From Deltaproteobacteria bacterium UBA5799 (lineage in GTDB: Bacteria > Desulfobacterota > GWC2-55-46): a DNA stretch of 57,744 nt. Location of the stretch: NCBI GenBank assembly GCA_002418185.1, contig DIDN01000105.1, forward strand, positions 1 through 57,744. The letters run 5' to 3'. This document shows positions 26,350 through 34,783 of the stretch, piece after piece. Position 1 is the first letter of the stretch, and every line of letters starts with the position of its first letter. The notes beneath the pieces were generated by a model, which did no database searches, was not told the origin of the DNA, and saw only the letters and a program-made list of their open reading frames with translations. Both the position numbers and the translations under genes were made by a program.

Positions 26350-27741
26350 TCAAGGCAGGCTTGAACCCGCCCCCTCGGAGGGAATCGTAAAACCGAATGT
26401 AACGCCCCCTTCCTTCCCGGCCTCTACCCAGACCCTGCCGCCGTGGGCCTCTACAAAGCTCTTAACGATGCTCAGGCCCAGGCCGGCCCCGCCCGTCCTT
26501 ACCCCTTCGGCGGTCTGGTAAAAGGCCTCGAATATCCTTTCAGCCTCCTCGTGCGATATGCCCCTTCCGTCGTCCCGGACCGTGAACCTGAGGCCGTCCG
26601 GGCCTGCATAGGCCGAGATTTCGACTGCCCTGGAGGCGTGCTTGAAGGCGTTGCTCAAGAGATTGTATATGACCCTCCTCAACTTGTCCTCGTCGGCGTA
26701 GACCATGATGTCGAGGGCCGCTTCCGAAGGGGGTGCGCCGTTCAGGAGGAGCTTCTTACCCGAGCCCTCGAACGGGAGCGCCGCGTCCCTGACCGCGTCC
26801 GAGAGCCTTACGGCCTCCCTCCTCAGGGCCAGCCTCCCGTTCTCGGCCCTGCTGAAGTCGAGTATGTCCGAGGTCATCGACTCTATACGCCGGGCGGCGG
26901 AGAGTACCGCATCCAGCTTCTTCCTGGACTGCTCCGAAAGCTCATTGTCCATGAGGAGGAGCTCGGAATTTATGGATATCGAAGTAAGCGGCCCACGTAT
27001 GTCGTGGACGATATGGTCTATGTACATCTTCCGGAGCTTCTCGGTTTTCTTCTCCCTGGTCATGTTGAAGGCGATGCCCAGGAAGTTCCTTATCTCGCCC
27101 TGTTCGTCCTTTATGGCGTTTATCGAAAGGAGCACCGGCACCTCCGTGCCGTCCCGGGCGATATTTATTATCTCCCCCCTCCAGAAGCCTTTCGATGGGT
27201 CGAGTATGTCCTTCCACATCCTCTCGTAAAGGTCCACTGTCGAGTGATGGGATTTGAGAATGCGCGGGTTCTTTCCGAGGACCTCGTGCCGCTGGTAGCC
27301 GTAGGTGGCGAGGAAGGCGGGGTTTGCGTCTATGATGGAGCCGTCCCTGTCGGTTATGGCGACCCCGTCGTTGGAGAACTTGAAGATGCGCCTGAACTCC
27401 TCGGTAAGGTAGGCCGGCAGGGCCGTCTTCTTCATCGAGAGCGTAAGGAGGACCGAGTAAAGCGAGCCCGTGCGGTCCCTCAACGGGTGGATGGAGAGAT
27501 AGAGCTCGGAGACCTTCCCGTCCTTCCGGAGCATGCCGGTCTTCCGGGAGGCATGGCGCGGCTCATCCTCGGAGCCGTCGAGGACCGCGCGCACAGGCGA
27601 TTCCGCCCCCGGAGGTACGAGCGCGGAGAACTCCATGCCGATCACCTCGCCCGCGGGAAAGCCGAGCATCTCCTCGAGGCTGTGGCTGAACCTTATGATG
27701 CGCCCCTGCCTGTCGAGGCTGAGGCTCCCTTCCTTCAACAT
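26350..27741 (-). CDS. Soluble PAS-PAS sensor histidine kinase
   Basis: 463 aa with no membrane span, so it probably senses in the cytoplasm. PAS1 is about residues 5-105 and PAS2 about 112-232 (FKFSNDGVAITDRDGSIIDANPAF and a PAC tail). The HisKA phospho-acceptor is in HIVHDIRGPLTSI. The catalytic domain shows N box NLLSNAFKHA, G1 DDGRGI and G2 GGAGLGLSIVKSF. No response regulator is adjacent, so it is an orphan kinase. It is followed on the same strand by modA's leader region, but a long gap separates them. Confidence 0.92.
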   Translation of the reverse strand: MLKEGSLSLDRQGRIIRFSHSLEEMLGFPAGEVIGMEFSALVPPGAESPVRAVLDGSEDEPRHASRKTGMLRKDGKVSELYLSIHPLRDRTGSLYSVLLTLSMKKTALPAYLTEEFRRIFKFSNDGVAITDRDGSIIDANPAFLATYGYQRHEVLGKNPRILKSHHSTVDLYERMWKDILDPSKGFWRGEIINIARDGTEVPVLLSINAIKDEQGEIRNFLGIAFNMTREKKTEKLRKMYIDHIVHDIRGPLTSISINSELLLMDNELSEQSRKKLDAVLSAARRIESMTSDILDFSRAENGRLALRREAVRLSDAVRDAALPFEGSGKKLLLNGAPPSEAALDIMVYADEDKLRRVIYNLLSNAFKHASRAVEISAYAGPDGLRFTVRDDGRGISHEEAERIFEAFYQTAEGVRTGGAGLGLSIVKSFVEAHGGRVWVEAGKEGGVTFGFTIPSEGAGSSLP

Positions 27742-27829
27742 CGTAGTTGCCTCTGAAATCAGGAATGCCGTTTGCCGGAATACGAAAAAGAGTCCCTTGG
27801 AATCAGGCCCCGGGACACAACAGGAACAG

Positions 27830-29005
27830 CTACTTGAGTATGCGGTCGAGAAATGAAATCCCGTTCCGGAGGGGCTTTACCCCGAGCGCGGAGGCTATCG
27901 TCGCCCCCAGGTCAGAAAAGGTCTTCCGCGTGCCGAGGTCGACCCCGGGCCTGACCGCGCACCCGTAAGCCAAAACCGGCACATGCTCCCTTGAGTGGTC
28001 TGTCGACGGGGTCGTGGGGTCGCAGCCGTGGTCGCCGGTAACGAAGAGCACATCACGCGGGCCGAGCCGTTCCATTATCTCCGGGAGGCGCTCATCCATG
28101 CGGCTCAAGGCCTCCGCGAACCCGCGGGGGTCGTTCCTGTGGCCGTAAAAGGTGTCGAAGTCCACGAGGTTCGTGAAGACGAGCCCGCGCGACTTGCTCT
28201 CCATGGTCTCGACGGTCTTGTCTATGCCGTCATCGTTGCTCGAAGTGTGTAGCTCGCCGGATAAGCCTTTGTGGACGAATATGTCGCCGATCTTGCCGAT
28301 GCCGGTCACCTCGAGCCCGGCTTCGGTTACGTGTTCGAGGAGGGTCGGGCAGGGCGGCGGCACCGAGAAGTCCTTCCTTGCCGGAAGCCTCCTGAAATCG
28401 CCTGGCTCCCCGGTGAACGGGCGAGCTATGACGCGCCCTATGTTATACGCGTCAGCAAGGAGCCTTGTCTTCTCGCATACCCGGTAGAGTTCCTCAACCG
28501 GCATGACTCTCTCGTGCGCGGCTATCTGGAATACGCTGTCCGCGGAGGTGTAGACTATGAGCTTCCCGGTCTTCAGGTGCTCTTCGCCGAACCGCTCGAT
28601 TATATCGGTACCGGAGGCGGTCTTCCCCCAGAGCCAGCCCCGGCCGGTCTCGCGCGTGAACGATTCCATTATCTCTGGCGGGAAGCCCTGCGGGAAGACC
28701 GGAAAAGGCCTGTCCAGCACCACCCCGGCCATCTCCCAGTGGCCGGTAGCGGTGTCCTTACCGGGCGAGGCCTCGCGCATCCGGCCAAAGGAGCCGGAAG
28801 GGCTCTCAACGCGCCGAATCTCGCCAACCCCCTCGATGCGGCCGAGCCCGAGGGCGGCGAGGTTCGGCACCTTGAGCCCGCCGACCGCGCGCGAGGTGTT
28901 GTCGAGCGTGTGGGAACCTTCGTCCCCGTACGCCGCGGCGTCCGGGAGCTCGCCTATGCCGAGGCCGTCGAAGACGACGAGTATGACCCGGTCGAAAGGC
29001 CGCAT
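27830..29005 (-). CDS. deoB: Phosphopentomutase
   Basis: 391 aa of the alkaline-phosphatase superfamily. The N-terminal VILVVFDGLGIGELPDAAAYGDEGSHTL holds the metal Asp. SYTSADSVFQIAAHE-type (here VYTSADSVFQIAAHE) holds the central site, and FVTGDHGCDPTTPSTDHSREHVP holds the remaining metal ligands. It interconverts ribose-1-P and ribose-5-P. Its ATG shares one base with the cbiH stop (TGATG), so it is the last gene of the cobalamin operon. Confidence 0.95.
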   Translation of the reverse strand: MRPFDRVILVVFDGLGIGELPDAAAYGDEGSHTLDNTSRAVGGLKVPNLAALGLGRIEGVGEIRRVESPSGSFGRMREASPGKDTATGHWEMAGVVLDRPFPVFPQGFPPEIMESFTRETGRGWLWGKTASGTDIIERFGEEHLKTGKLIVYTSADSVFQIAAHERVMPVEELYRVCEKTRLLADAYNIGRVIARPFTGEPGDFRRLPARKDFSVPPPCPTLLEHVTEAGLEVTGIGKIGDIFVHKGLSGELHTSSNDDGIDKTVETMESKSRGLVFTNLVDFDTFYGHRNDPRGFAEALSRMDERLPEIMERLGPRDVLFVTGDHGCDPTTPSTDHSREHVPVLAYGCAVRPGVDLGTRKTFSDLGATIASALGVKPLRNGISFLDRILK

Positions 29006-29808
29006 CAGCCCCCGGCTCCTCCCTGAAGCCTGTAACCCCGGGGCGTGACCATCCTCCCCATCGCGAGGAAGGTGGACGAGTTCCCTACTATGACAACTGT
29101 AAGCATGTCTATCCTGCCCGAAAGGGCGCCGACGTTATCGAGCGTCGTAAGTATCGCGTCCTCGTCGGCGCGCGACGCGTTACGGACGATGCCGACCGGG
29201 GTCGAGCCCTTCCTGTGCCGGCCTATTATGGAGAGGGCCTTGCCCAGGCCCTCGACCCTCTTGGAGCTCTTCGGGTTATAGAGGACGATGACGAAGTCCG
29301 CCCTGGCGGCGGCATCGAGCCTCTCCTCAATTACCTTCCAGTCCGTCAAGAGGTCTGAAAGCGAAATCGAGGCGAAATCATGCATGAGGGGCGCGCCCAA
29401 AAGGGCCGATGCCGCGACAAAGGCCGGGACCCCGGGCACGACCTCCACTTCCATCTCCTCGTTCCCGGAGGCGGCAAGGAGCTCGAATACGAGCCCGGCC
29501 ATGCCGTAGATGCCCGCGTCGCCTGAGGAGACGATTGCGACCTTCTTCCCCTCCCTTGCGAACTCAAGCGCCCTGGCGCACCTTTCGACCTCGTGGGTCA
29601 TGCCCGTTGAGAAGACCTGCTTGCCCTCTATGAGGGGCTTTATGAGGCCGACGTACCTCGTGTAGCCGACAACGCAGTCGGCAGACTCCAACATCTCCAG
29701 GGCCCTTGCCGTCAGGTGCCCGGGCCCTCCGGGCCCGATGCCTATGACGTAAACGGCGCCCTTGCCAGGGCCACCGTCACCCTGCCGCGTCTTATCTTCT
29801 TTAAGCAT
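29005..29808 (-). CDS. cbiH: Precorrin-3B / cobalt-precorrin-3 C17-methyltransferase
   Basis: 267 aa. SAM-dependent tetrapyrrole methylase fold: AVYVIGIGPGGPGHLT, SSGDAGIYGMAGLVFELL and VVPGVPAFVAASALLGAPLMHDFASISLSDLLT are CobJ/CbiH signatures. It methylates C17 with ring contraction. The N-terminus (about 18 aa, Gly/Lys-rich) lies in a 67-nt overlap with the end of cbiG; no later in-frame start is available. Confidence 0.93.
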   Translation of the reverse strand: MLKEDKTRQGDGGPGKGAVYVIGIGPGGPGHLTARALEMLESADCVVGYTRYVGLIKPLIEGKQVFSTGMTHEVERCARALEFAREGKKVAIVSSGDAGIYGMAGLVFELLAASGNEEMEVEVVPGVPAFVAASALLGAPLMHDFASISLSDLLTDWKVIEERLDAAARADFVIVLYNPKSSKRVEGLGKALSIIGRHRKGSTPVGIVRNASRADEDAILTTLDNVGALSGRIDMLTVVIVGNSSTFLAMGRMVTPRGYRLQGGAGG

Positions 29809-30803
29809 AGTTTCCCTGCCCCTGACGAGAGGAGGGCGGCGGGTTCCGCCACCCCCCAGGCGCCTGCGATCTCTTTTACAAAAGCCGAACGTGGCGAAGG
29901 GGCCTTTACCCCGGCCAGCCGCCCGCTCCCGAAATACTCGACCTTGACCCGCATCTCTTTTGCGAGCGCCCTTATGCCCCTTTCACCTCTCTTAAGCTCT
30001 ATCGTGGCGAAACACCTGAGCGATAGCGGCGAAACCCCGGCCTTCCTCAGCGCGGCACGGAGCGCCTTTTTAATCTCCTCTTTCGGCACCCCCCTGCCGC
30101 AGCCTATGCCTGCGACTATCTCCCTGGGCCTAAGGGCAAGGGCACGCCGGGCTACCGGACCCGTCTCATTCCCGCTCGTTACGAGTATCAAGGCCTCGCC
30201 CTCTTTCAACTGCCCTGGCGCGCTCTTCCTGAACCTAAAGCCGCCTTTCCCGAACCGCTCCTTGAGGGCCCTGAGCCTCGCGCCGTCCCTGTCCACTATA
30301 TGAACGGTCCTCCCGTCCAGTATGGCGGAGTTCACGGCCTTGATGCTACCCGGGTTTTCGACGGTAAATGAGAAGGCGGAAGCGATATCCTCTGCCGATG
30401 GCAGACCCCAGAGCTCGGTAGCGGTCGTTATTACCGGGGTAGCGTCGAGGGCCGCGGCAATATCCGCTGTAATTCTGTTTGCCCCCCCGAGGTGGCCGGA
30501 AAGGAGGCTTACCGCGAAGCGCGCCCTCTCGTCAACGACCACGACAGCCGGGTCGAGGTGCTTGGCCTTCACAAGCGGGGCTATGGCCCTTACCGCTATT
30601 CCGGCGGCAGAGATAAAGACGAGCGCCCCTGAGCGCTTGAAAGCACAGGCGGTCTTTTTCATGAGGCCCCCGTCCTTTAGCTCTTCCGGGGAAAAGACCT
30701 TTAGGCCTTTGAAGGCGGCCTCGAGCCTTCTTGAGACTTGAAGCCCCCTTTCGGTCACCGCGAATACGGCTATCCCGGCCCTTGCATCAGCGCGCCCGCT
30801 CAA
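29742..30803 (-). CDS. cbiG: Cobalt-precorrin-5A hydrolase
   Basis: 353 aa. The N-terminal domain carries ISAAGIAVRAIAPLVKAKHLDPAVVVVDE and LLSGHLGGANRITADIAAALDATPVITTATE, the core CbiG signatures. The C-terminal CbiG_C domain reads VAGIGCGRGVPKEEIKKAL. It opens the delta-lactone of cobalt-precorrin-5A, releasing acetaldehyde. Start TTG 30803 overlaps the end of the creatininase-like gene by 17 nt. Confidence 0.95.
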   Translation of the reverse strand: MSGRADARAGIAVFAVTERGLQVSRRLEAAFKGLKVFSPEELKDGGLMKKTACAFKRSGALVFISAAGIAVRAIAPLVKAKHLDPAVVVVDERARFAVSLLSGHLGGANRITADIAAALDATPVITTATELWGLPSAEDIASAFSFTVENPGSIKAVNSAILDGRTVHIVDRDGARLRALKERFGKGGFRFRKSAPGQLKEGEALILVTSGNETGPVARRALALRPREIVAGIGCGRGVPKEEIKKALRAALRKAGVSPLSLRCFATIELKRGERGIRALAKEMRVKVEYFGSGRLAGVKAPSPRSAFVKEIAGAWGVAEPAALLSSGAGKLCLKKIRRGRVTVALARAPFTS

Positions 30804-31503
30804 CTGCCCGTATCACCCCTTCGAGTCCGGCTACCATCAGCCTGAAGAGCTTCTCGCCTTTTTCCTTCGTCGCCTTTGCAGGGTTGCCCCAGACCGCGCC
30901 GGGCCAGTATTTGAGCTTGTCTTTGACGACGAGCGGCTTCGGGAACGCCGGGTACTCCTCCCTGGCCCTGCCGTTTACGAGGCCGGGCGCGAGGTGGAGC
31001 ATGAGGGAGGTCTCCATCTCGCCCGCGTGGGAGTCGTTCCTTGTCTCGGCTATCTCTCCTGCTTCCTTGCCGAGCACCTCGTATATCGAGAAGGCGGCGA
31101 GCCTCAATCCGGGAAGCTCCTTTACGAGCCCCTCCGAAGCCTCTTTCATGGCCGAAATATGAAGACCGCCGCCGTGGCCCGAGACGAGGACTATTCTCCT
31201 AAGGCCCTGCGCATAGGCGCTCCGGACTATGTCGGAAACGAGCGACCGGAGGGACTGCGTAGTTATCCCGATGGTGCCCGGGTGCTCCGCGGTCGATGTG
31301 CAGACGCCGTACTGCACCGGAGGGGCCATCAAGACTTCCTTCCTCTCGGAAGCGATCTTCCGTACGGCCTCGCGTATTATGAGCGTATCCGTATTCAACG
31401 GCAGGTGCGTACCGTGGGCCTCGACCGTGCCGAAGGGCACTACGAGGACCGCCTTCGGCGCAAGCTTCCTGAATTCCTTCATCGTCAACTCGCCGAGGAG
31501 CAT
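30787..31503 (-). CDS. Creatininase-family metal amidohydrolase in the cobalamin operon
   Basis: 238 aa. Metal ligands are present: FGTVEAHGTHLPLNTDT (Glu28, His30, Asp39), the SGHGGG loop (His about 112) and HAGEMETS (Glu). Related proteins include creatininase, ArfB and MftE, which hydrolyse amide or peptide bonds. A strong AAGGAGGTGA precedes ATG 31503. Its location between vanZ-like and cbiG suggests a job in or near corrinoid synthesis, but no Cbi step is assigned to this family; true substrate unknown. Confidence 0.88.
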   Translation of the reverse strand: MLLGELTMKEFRKLAPKAVLVVPFGTVEAHGTHLPLNTDTLIIREAVRKIASERKEVLMAPPVQYGVCTSTAEHPGTIGITTQSLRSLVSDIVRSAYAQGLRRIVLVSGHGGGLHISAMKEASEGLVKELPGLRLAAFSIYEVLGKEAGEIAETRNDSHAGEMETSLMLHLAPGLVNGRAREEYPAFPKPLVVKDKLKYWPGAVWGNPAKATKEKGEKLFRLMVAGLEGVIRAVERAR

Positions 31504-31527
31504 GGCTTCACCTCCTTGAATTCGAAA

Positions 31528-31941
31528 TCATTCAGGGCTGCCTTCCCGCCCTCGCATCCCGGGGCTCGTCCCGGACGCCCCTCTCCGGGACCTCGCGGAA
31601 AGGTACGCGAGCGAGCCGGAGGCCGCGCCCACCGCGTTCGCGAGCGCGTCATAGACGTCCGCCGTACGGGTCTCGGTCGCAGCGGCCTGGAGGAACTCCA
31701 TAAACCCCCCGAAGACGGAGGCCGCCAGAAAGGCGGCCAGCGCCGCCGGGGTTTTCCAGCCCGGCCTTGAATACACAAAGCCCCTCATTAGAAGCCAGCC
31801 CATCACCGCATAAGCGAGCGCGTGGTAGAGCTTGTCCAGGCCGAAGATGTGCCCCTTAGACTCGGATGACGGCAGAAGCGAGAGCACAAGTATCAGTAGG
31901 GCGTACGGCAGGACCGGCCCCCAGGCCCGGAAAACGCTCAT
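31528..31941 (-). CDS. VanZ-like membrane protein
   Basis: 137 aa from ATG 31941, four membrane spans: WGPVLPYALLILVLSLLPSS, a VanZ core GLDKLYHALAYAVMGWLLMRG, then AALAAFLAASVFGGFMEFLQ and DALANAVGAASGSLAYL. The acidic/His residues of the DKxxHxxxY pattern are present. The start overlaps the cbiF stop by 4 nt (ATGA). The role of VanZ-like proteins outside teicoplanin resistance is unknown. Confidence 0.85.
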   Translation of the reverse strand: MSVFRAWGPVLPYALLILVLSLLPSSESKGHIFGLDKLYHALAYAVMGWLLMRGFVYSRPGWKTPAALAAFLAASVFGGFMEFLQAAATETRTADVYDALANAVGAASGSLAYLSARSRRGASGTSPGMRGREGSPE

Positions 31942-32711
31942 TCCCTGAACCCGTGGCTGAAGCCGGGGGCGTAGAGCCTTGAATGCCCGACCGGGCCGTC
32001 GCCTATGGCCTTTCCCACTATTATCATGGCCTGCCTTTTTATGCCGGCCTGCCCGACCCTCTCCTTTATGTCGGAAAGAGTGCCCTTTACAACAAGCTCG
32101 TCCTCCCAAGAGGCCCTGTACACGACAGCGACCGGCGTATCCGGGGGATAGCCGGAACTAAGCTCCCTTACGACCTCGTCCATCATGGAAACGCTCAGGA
32201 ATATGCAGACGGTCGCGCCGTGTGCGGCAAGCGAGCCGAGGCGCTCCTTTTCCGGGACAGGCGTCCTGCCCTCGATCCTGGTGAATATGACCGTCTGCGT
32301 AACGCCCGGGAGCGTCAGCTCCCTTTTGATAGCCGCCGCCGAGGCGAAGGCCGATGAGACGCCCGGCACTATGCCGTATGGGACGCCCGCACTTTCGAGG
32401 GCCTCTGCCTGCTCCCTCAGGGCGCCGTAGAGCGAGGGGTCGCCGGTATGGAGCCTCACTACCTTCATCCCCTCCTTCGACGCGCTTATCATCACCGAGA
32501 CTATATTTGCAAGGTCCATTGAGGCGCTGTTATGCACCTCCGGGGCCTTTTCGCACCATTCCAGCACCTTCTCCCTCACGAGCGACCCGGCGTATATGAC
32601 GACGTCAGCGTCCCTGAGGAGCCTCATCCCCTTTACGGTTATGAGCTCAGGGTCGCCGGGGCCTGAGCCCACGAACCATACCTTTGAAGGCCCTTTCTTG
32701 TTCTCAGGCAT
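31938..32711 (-). CDS. cbiF: Precorrin-4 / cobalt-precorrin-4 C11-methyltransferase
   Basis: 257 aa. Methylase motifs: VWFVGSGPGDPELITVKG, DADVVIYAGSLV, VVRLHTGDPSLYGALREQ and GIVPGVSSAFASAAAIKRELTLP. These are CbiF/CobM-specific. It adds the C11 methyl group. It overlaps cbiL by 8 nt and vanZ by 4 nt. Confidence 0.96.
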   Translation of the reverse strand: MPENKKGPSKVWFVGSGPGDPELITVKGMRLLRDADVVIYAGSLVREKVLEWCEKAPEVHNSASMDLANIVSVMISASKEGMKVVRLHTGDPSLYGALREQAEALESAGVPYGIVPGVSSAFASAAAIKRELTLPGVTQTVIFTRIEGRTPVPEKERLGSLAAHGATVCIFLSVSMMDEVVRELSSGYPPDTPVAVVYRASWEDELVVKGTLSDIKERVGQAGIKRQAMIIVGKAIGDGPVGHSRLYAPGFSHGFRE

Positions 32712-33420
32712 TCCTTCTCACTATTATCATTGAAAAATAGTCGGGCTTGCCGCCTTTCAGTCCCCTCAACTCCGTAACAAGCTTTTGCTCGGGCCAGCCC
32801 GCCCTTGAGACGAAAAAAGACCTCTCCAGAAGCCCTGCTTCTGCCAAGAGGTCGATTATTGCGTCAACGGCCCTGTTGACCTTCATAAGGACTATCGTCT
32901 CGGCGGAGACGAGCGCCTCTCTTACCTTCTCAAGCTCGTAGGCCGCAGGTATAATTATAACCCTCTCGGCTGTTTCCGCAAGGGCGGCAGGGAGCGCCGC
33001 GGCGGATGCCGAGAAGGAAGTAACGCCGGGCACGACCCTTATCTCGGACCCGGGCGAATACCCCTTTACCAGGGGCATCAGATAGCTGAAGGTCGAATAG
33101 ATGAGCGGGTCGCCGAGCGTCACGAAGGCCGCGTCCAGCCCTTCATCGAGTTTTGCGGAGATGAGCCGGGCCGCGCTCCTCCTCGACTCCATTAGGGCCT
33201 CCTGGTCCCTCGTCATGGGGAAGGGAAGCGCTATGATCTGTTTACCGCCGAGGTCCACGGCCTTCTTTACGATCGAAAGGGCGAGGCTCTCCTCCCCTCC
33301 CTCTGATTTGGGCACAGCGAGCACCCCGGCAGACTTGATTACTTTTACCGCTTTCAGGGTCATCAGCTCCGGGTCCCCCGGCCCGACCCCGACTCCGTAG
33401 AATACGCCCGGCTCCGTCAA
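32704..33420 (-). CDS. cbiL: Precorrin-2 / cobalt-factor II C20-methyltransferase
   Basis: 238 aa from TTG 33420, selected because TTGA overlaps the cbiET stop and the protein then starts as its family does (FYGVGVGPGDPELMTLKAVK). Further motifs are TLGDPLIYSTFSYLM and VVPGVTSFSASAAALPAALAE. It methylates C20. An upstream-extended frame would give a 36-residue unsupported tail. Confidence 0.95.
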   Translation of the reverse strand: MTEPGVFYGVGVGPGDPELMTLKAVKVIKSAGVLAVPKSEGGEESLALSIVKKAVDLGGKQIIALPFPMTRDQEALMESRRSAARLISAKLDEGLDAAFVTLGDPLIYSTFSYLMPLVKGYSPGSEIRVVPGVTSFSASAAALPAALAETAERVIIIPAAYELEKVREALVSAETIVLMKVNRAVDAIIDLLAEAGLLERSFFVSRAGWPEQKLVTELRGLKGGKPDYFSMIIVRRNA

Positions 33421-34631
33421 GGTTTTTTCCCGCTTATTATGAATACCGGGTTGTAGGCGGCGAGCATATTCAAATCGCCTGCCGGCCTTGCCTTTGAAAT
33501 GGACATCTGGATAAGCTCTTTTTCCCATCCTTTTTTCCCGAAAAACCCGAACGCAGCCGATGCCGTCTCAATCGTTACCGCGTTCACGACGGCCCTGCCC
33601 CCTGGCTTAAGCCTCCTTGCCGCATAAGAGAGTATCGCATTTACGCCCCTGCCGCCGCCGCCTATGAAAGCCGCATCCGGCGCGGGAAGGCCCTTCAGCG
33701 CCCCGGGCGCCTCGCCCTCTATCACGGCGAGGCCTTCGCAGCCGAACCTCTTTTTGTTCTCCCTTATGTCCGAGGCGCGCCTCTTGTCCCGCTCTATGGC
33801 AAAGACCCTTCCGCCTGCAAGCCTCGCGGCCTCTATGGCGATTGACCCGGAGCAGGCGCCTATGTCCCAGACGACGTCCCCTTCGGACAATTCGAGCTTG
33901 GAAAGGGATACCACCCTGAACTCCTCCTTTGTTATCATTCCGCCCGAGTGGGAGAAGAGCCTGTCAGGGATGCCGAAGCCGGTTTTCCGGGTTGCGGGCA
34001 CCGCGTCCCTTATCAGAATGAGCATGTTGAGCGGGTCGAACGACCTCCTTTTCGATATCGATTCGAGCGTGCCTTCGGTTACCCTCTCATCCGCTCCGAG
34101 GGACTCGCAGACAAAGGCCCTGACGCCTCCAAGGCCGCGCTCTTTAAGCTCACTGCATATCCGGGCCGGGGTGTTTACATTGTCGGTAAAGAGCGCGAGC
34201 TTCGCGTTCAACACCGCCTCTTTCGAGAGCAATGCGTAATCCGCCTCCCTGCCGTGCACGCTCAGGAGCTTTACCCCGTTCATGTCCTCTTTTATACGAG
34301 AGAAGGCCTCCTGGACCGTGCTCACGTTAGGGAGCACCCGGACGCGCTTCTTCCCGAACCTCCTTATGATGAACGAGCCTATCCCGAAGATGAGCGGGTC
34401 TCCGGTTGCAAGGACCGCAACAGGCCGCCCCTTTTTCCCTTTAAGATACTTCTCTATGACGGAGGCCGCCTCATCGAGCCCGCCGAGCCGGACCTTTTCG
34501 ACGGCAAGCGCCCGGAACTCGGAAAGGTGCCTTTCCCCGCCGACCAGGAGCCCGGCTTTTTCTATTATGCCGAGCGCTTCCGGAAAGAGGCTATTCCTTC
34601 CCCGGATTCCTATCCCGATTACGTATATCAT
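33417..34631 (-). CDS. cbiET: Bifunctional precorrin-6Y / cobalt-precorrin-7 C5,C15-methyltransferase (CbiE-CbiT fusion)
   Basis: 404 aa from ATG 34631. Residues 1-200 are CbiE (IYVIGIGIRGRNSLFPEAL; VLATGDPLIFGIG; VLPNVSTVQEAFSRI). Residues about 215-404 are CbiT with the SAM motif VWDIGACSGSIAIEAARL and DAAFIGGGGRGVNAIL. The fusion matches CobL architecture. It performs two methylations and the C12 decarboxylation. Repeat copy B separates it from cbiD. Confidence 0.95.
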   Translation of the reverse strand: MIYVIGIGIRGRNSLFPEALGIIEKAGLLVGGERHLSEFRALAVEKVRLGGLDEAASVIEKYLKGKKGRPVAVLATGDPLIFGIGSFIIRRFGKKRVRVLPNVSTVQEAFSRIKEDMNGVKLLSVHGREADYALLSKEAVLNAKLALFTDNVNTPARICSELKERGLGGVRAFVCESLGADERVTEGTLESISKRRSFDPLNMLILIRDAVPATRKTGFGIPDRLFSHSGGMITKEEFRVVSLSKLELSEGDVVWDIGACSGSIAIEAARLAGGRVFAIERDKRRASDIRENKKRFGCEGLAVIEGEAPGALKGLPAPDAAFIGGGGRGVNAILSYAARRLKPGGRAVVNAVTIETASAAFGFFGKKGWEKELIQMSISKARPAGDLNMLAAYNPVFIISGKKP

Positions 34632-34639
34632 CTTATTGA

Positions 34640-34783
34640 AGGCACCTCTGAAAATTAGAGACTTTCCATGCAATCAAGGAAGGCCGGGAATAAAAAGCGG
34701 AGCATATAATGCGAATATGTGAGCACTTTTATTCCAGGCCTGACGCAGAGTCCGGGGAAAAGATCAATTTTCAGAGATTGCCT
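34640..34783. repeat. Dispersed palindromic repeat family 2, copy B
   Basis: The left end AGGCACCTCTGAAAATTAG and reversed right end AGGCAATCTCTGAAAATTGA are inverted repeats. The core AGCATATAATGCGAATATGTG carries one extra base against copies A and C. The right terminus provides the last codons and stop of cbiD (SGNL then TGA), so the element lies inside the operon and overlaps a gene end. Confidence 0.88.

Noticed and set aside
34632..34673. Upstream start for cbiET
   Set aside because: The extra residues are encoded by repeat copy B, and CbiE proteins begin at the IYVIGIG strand.
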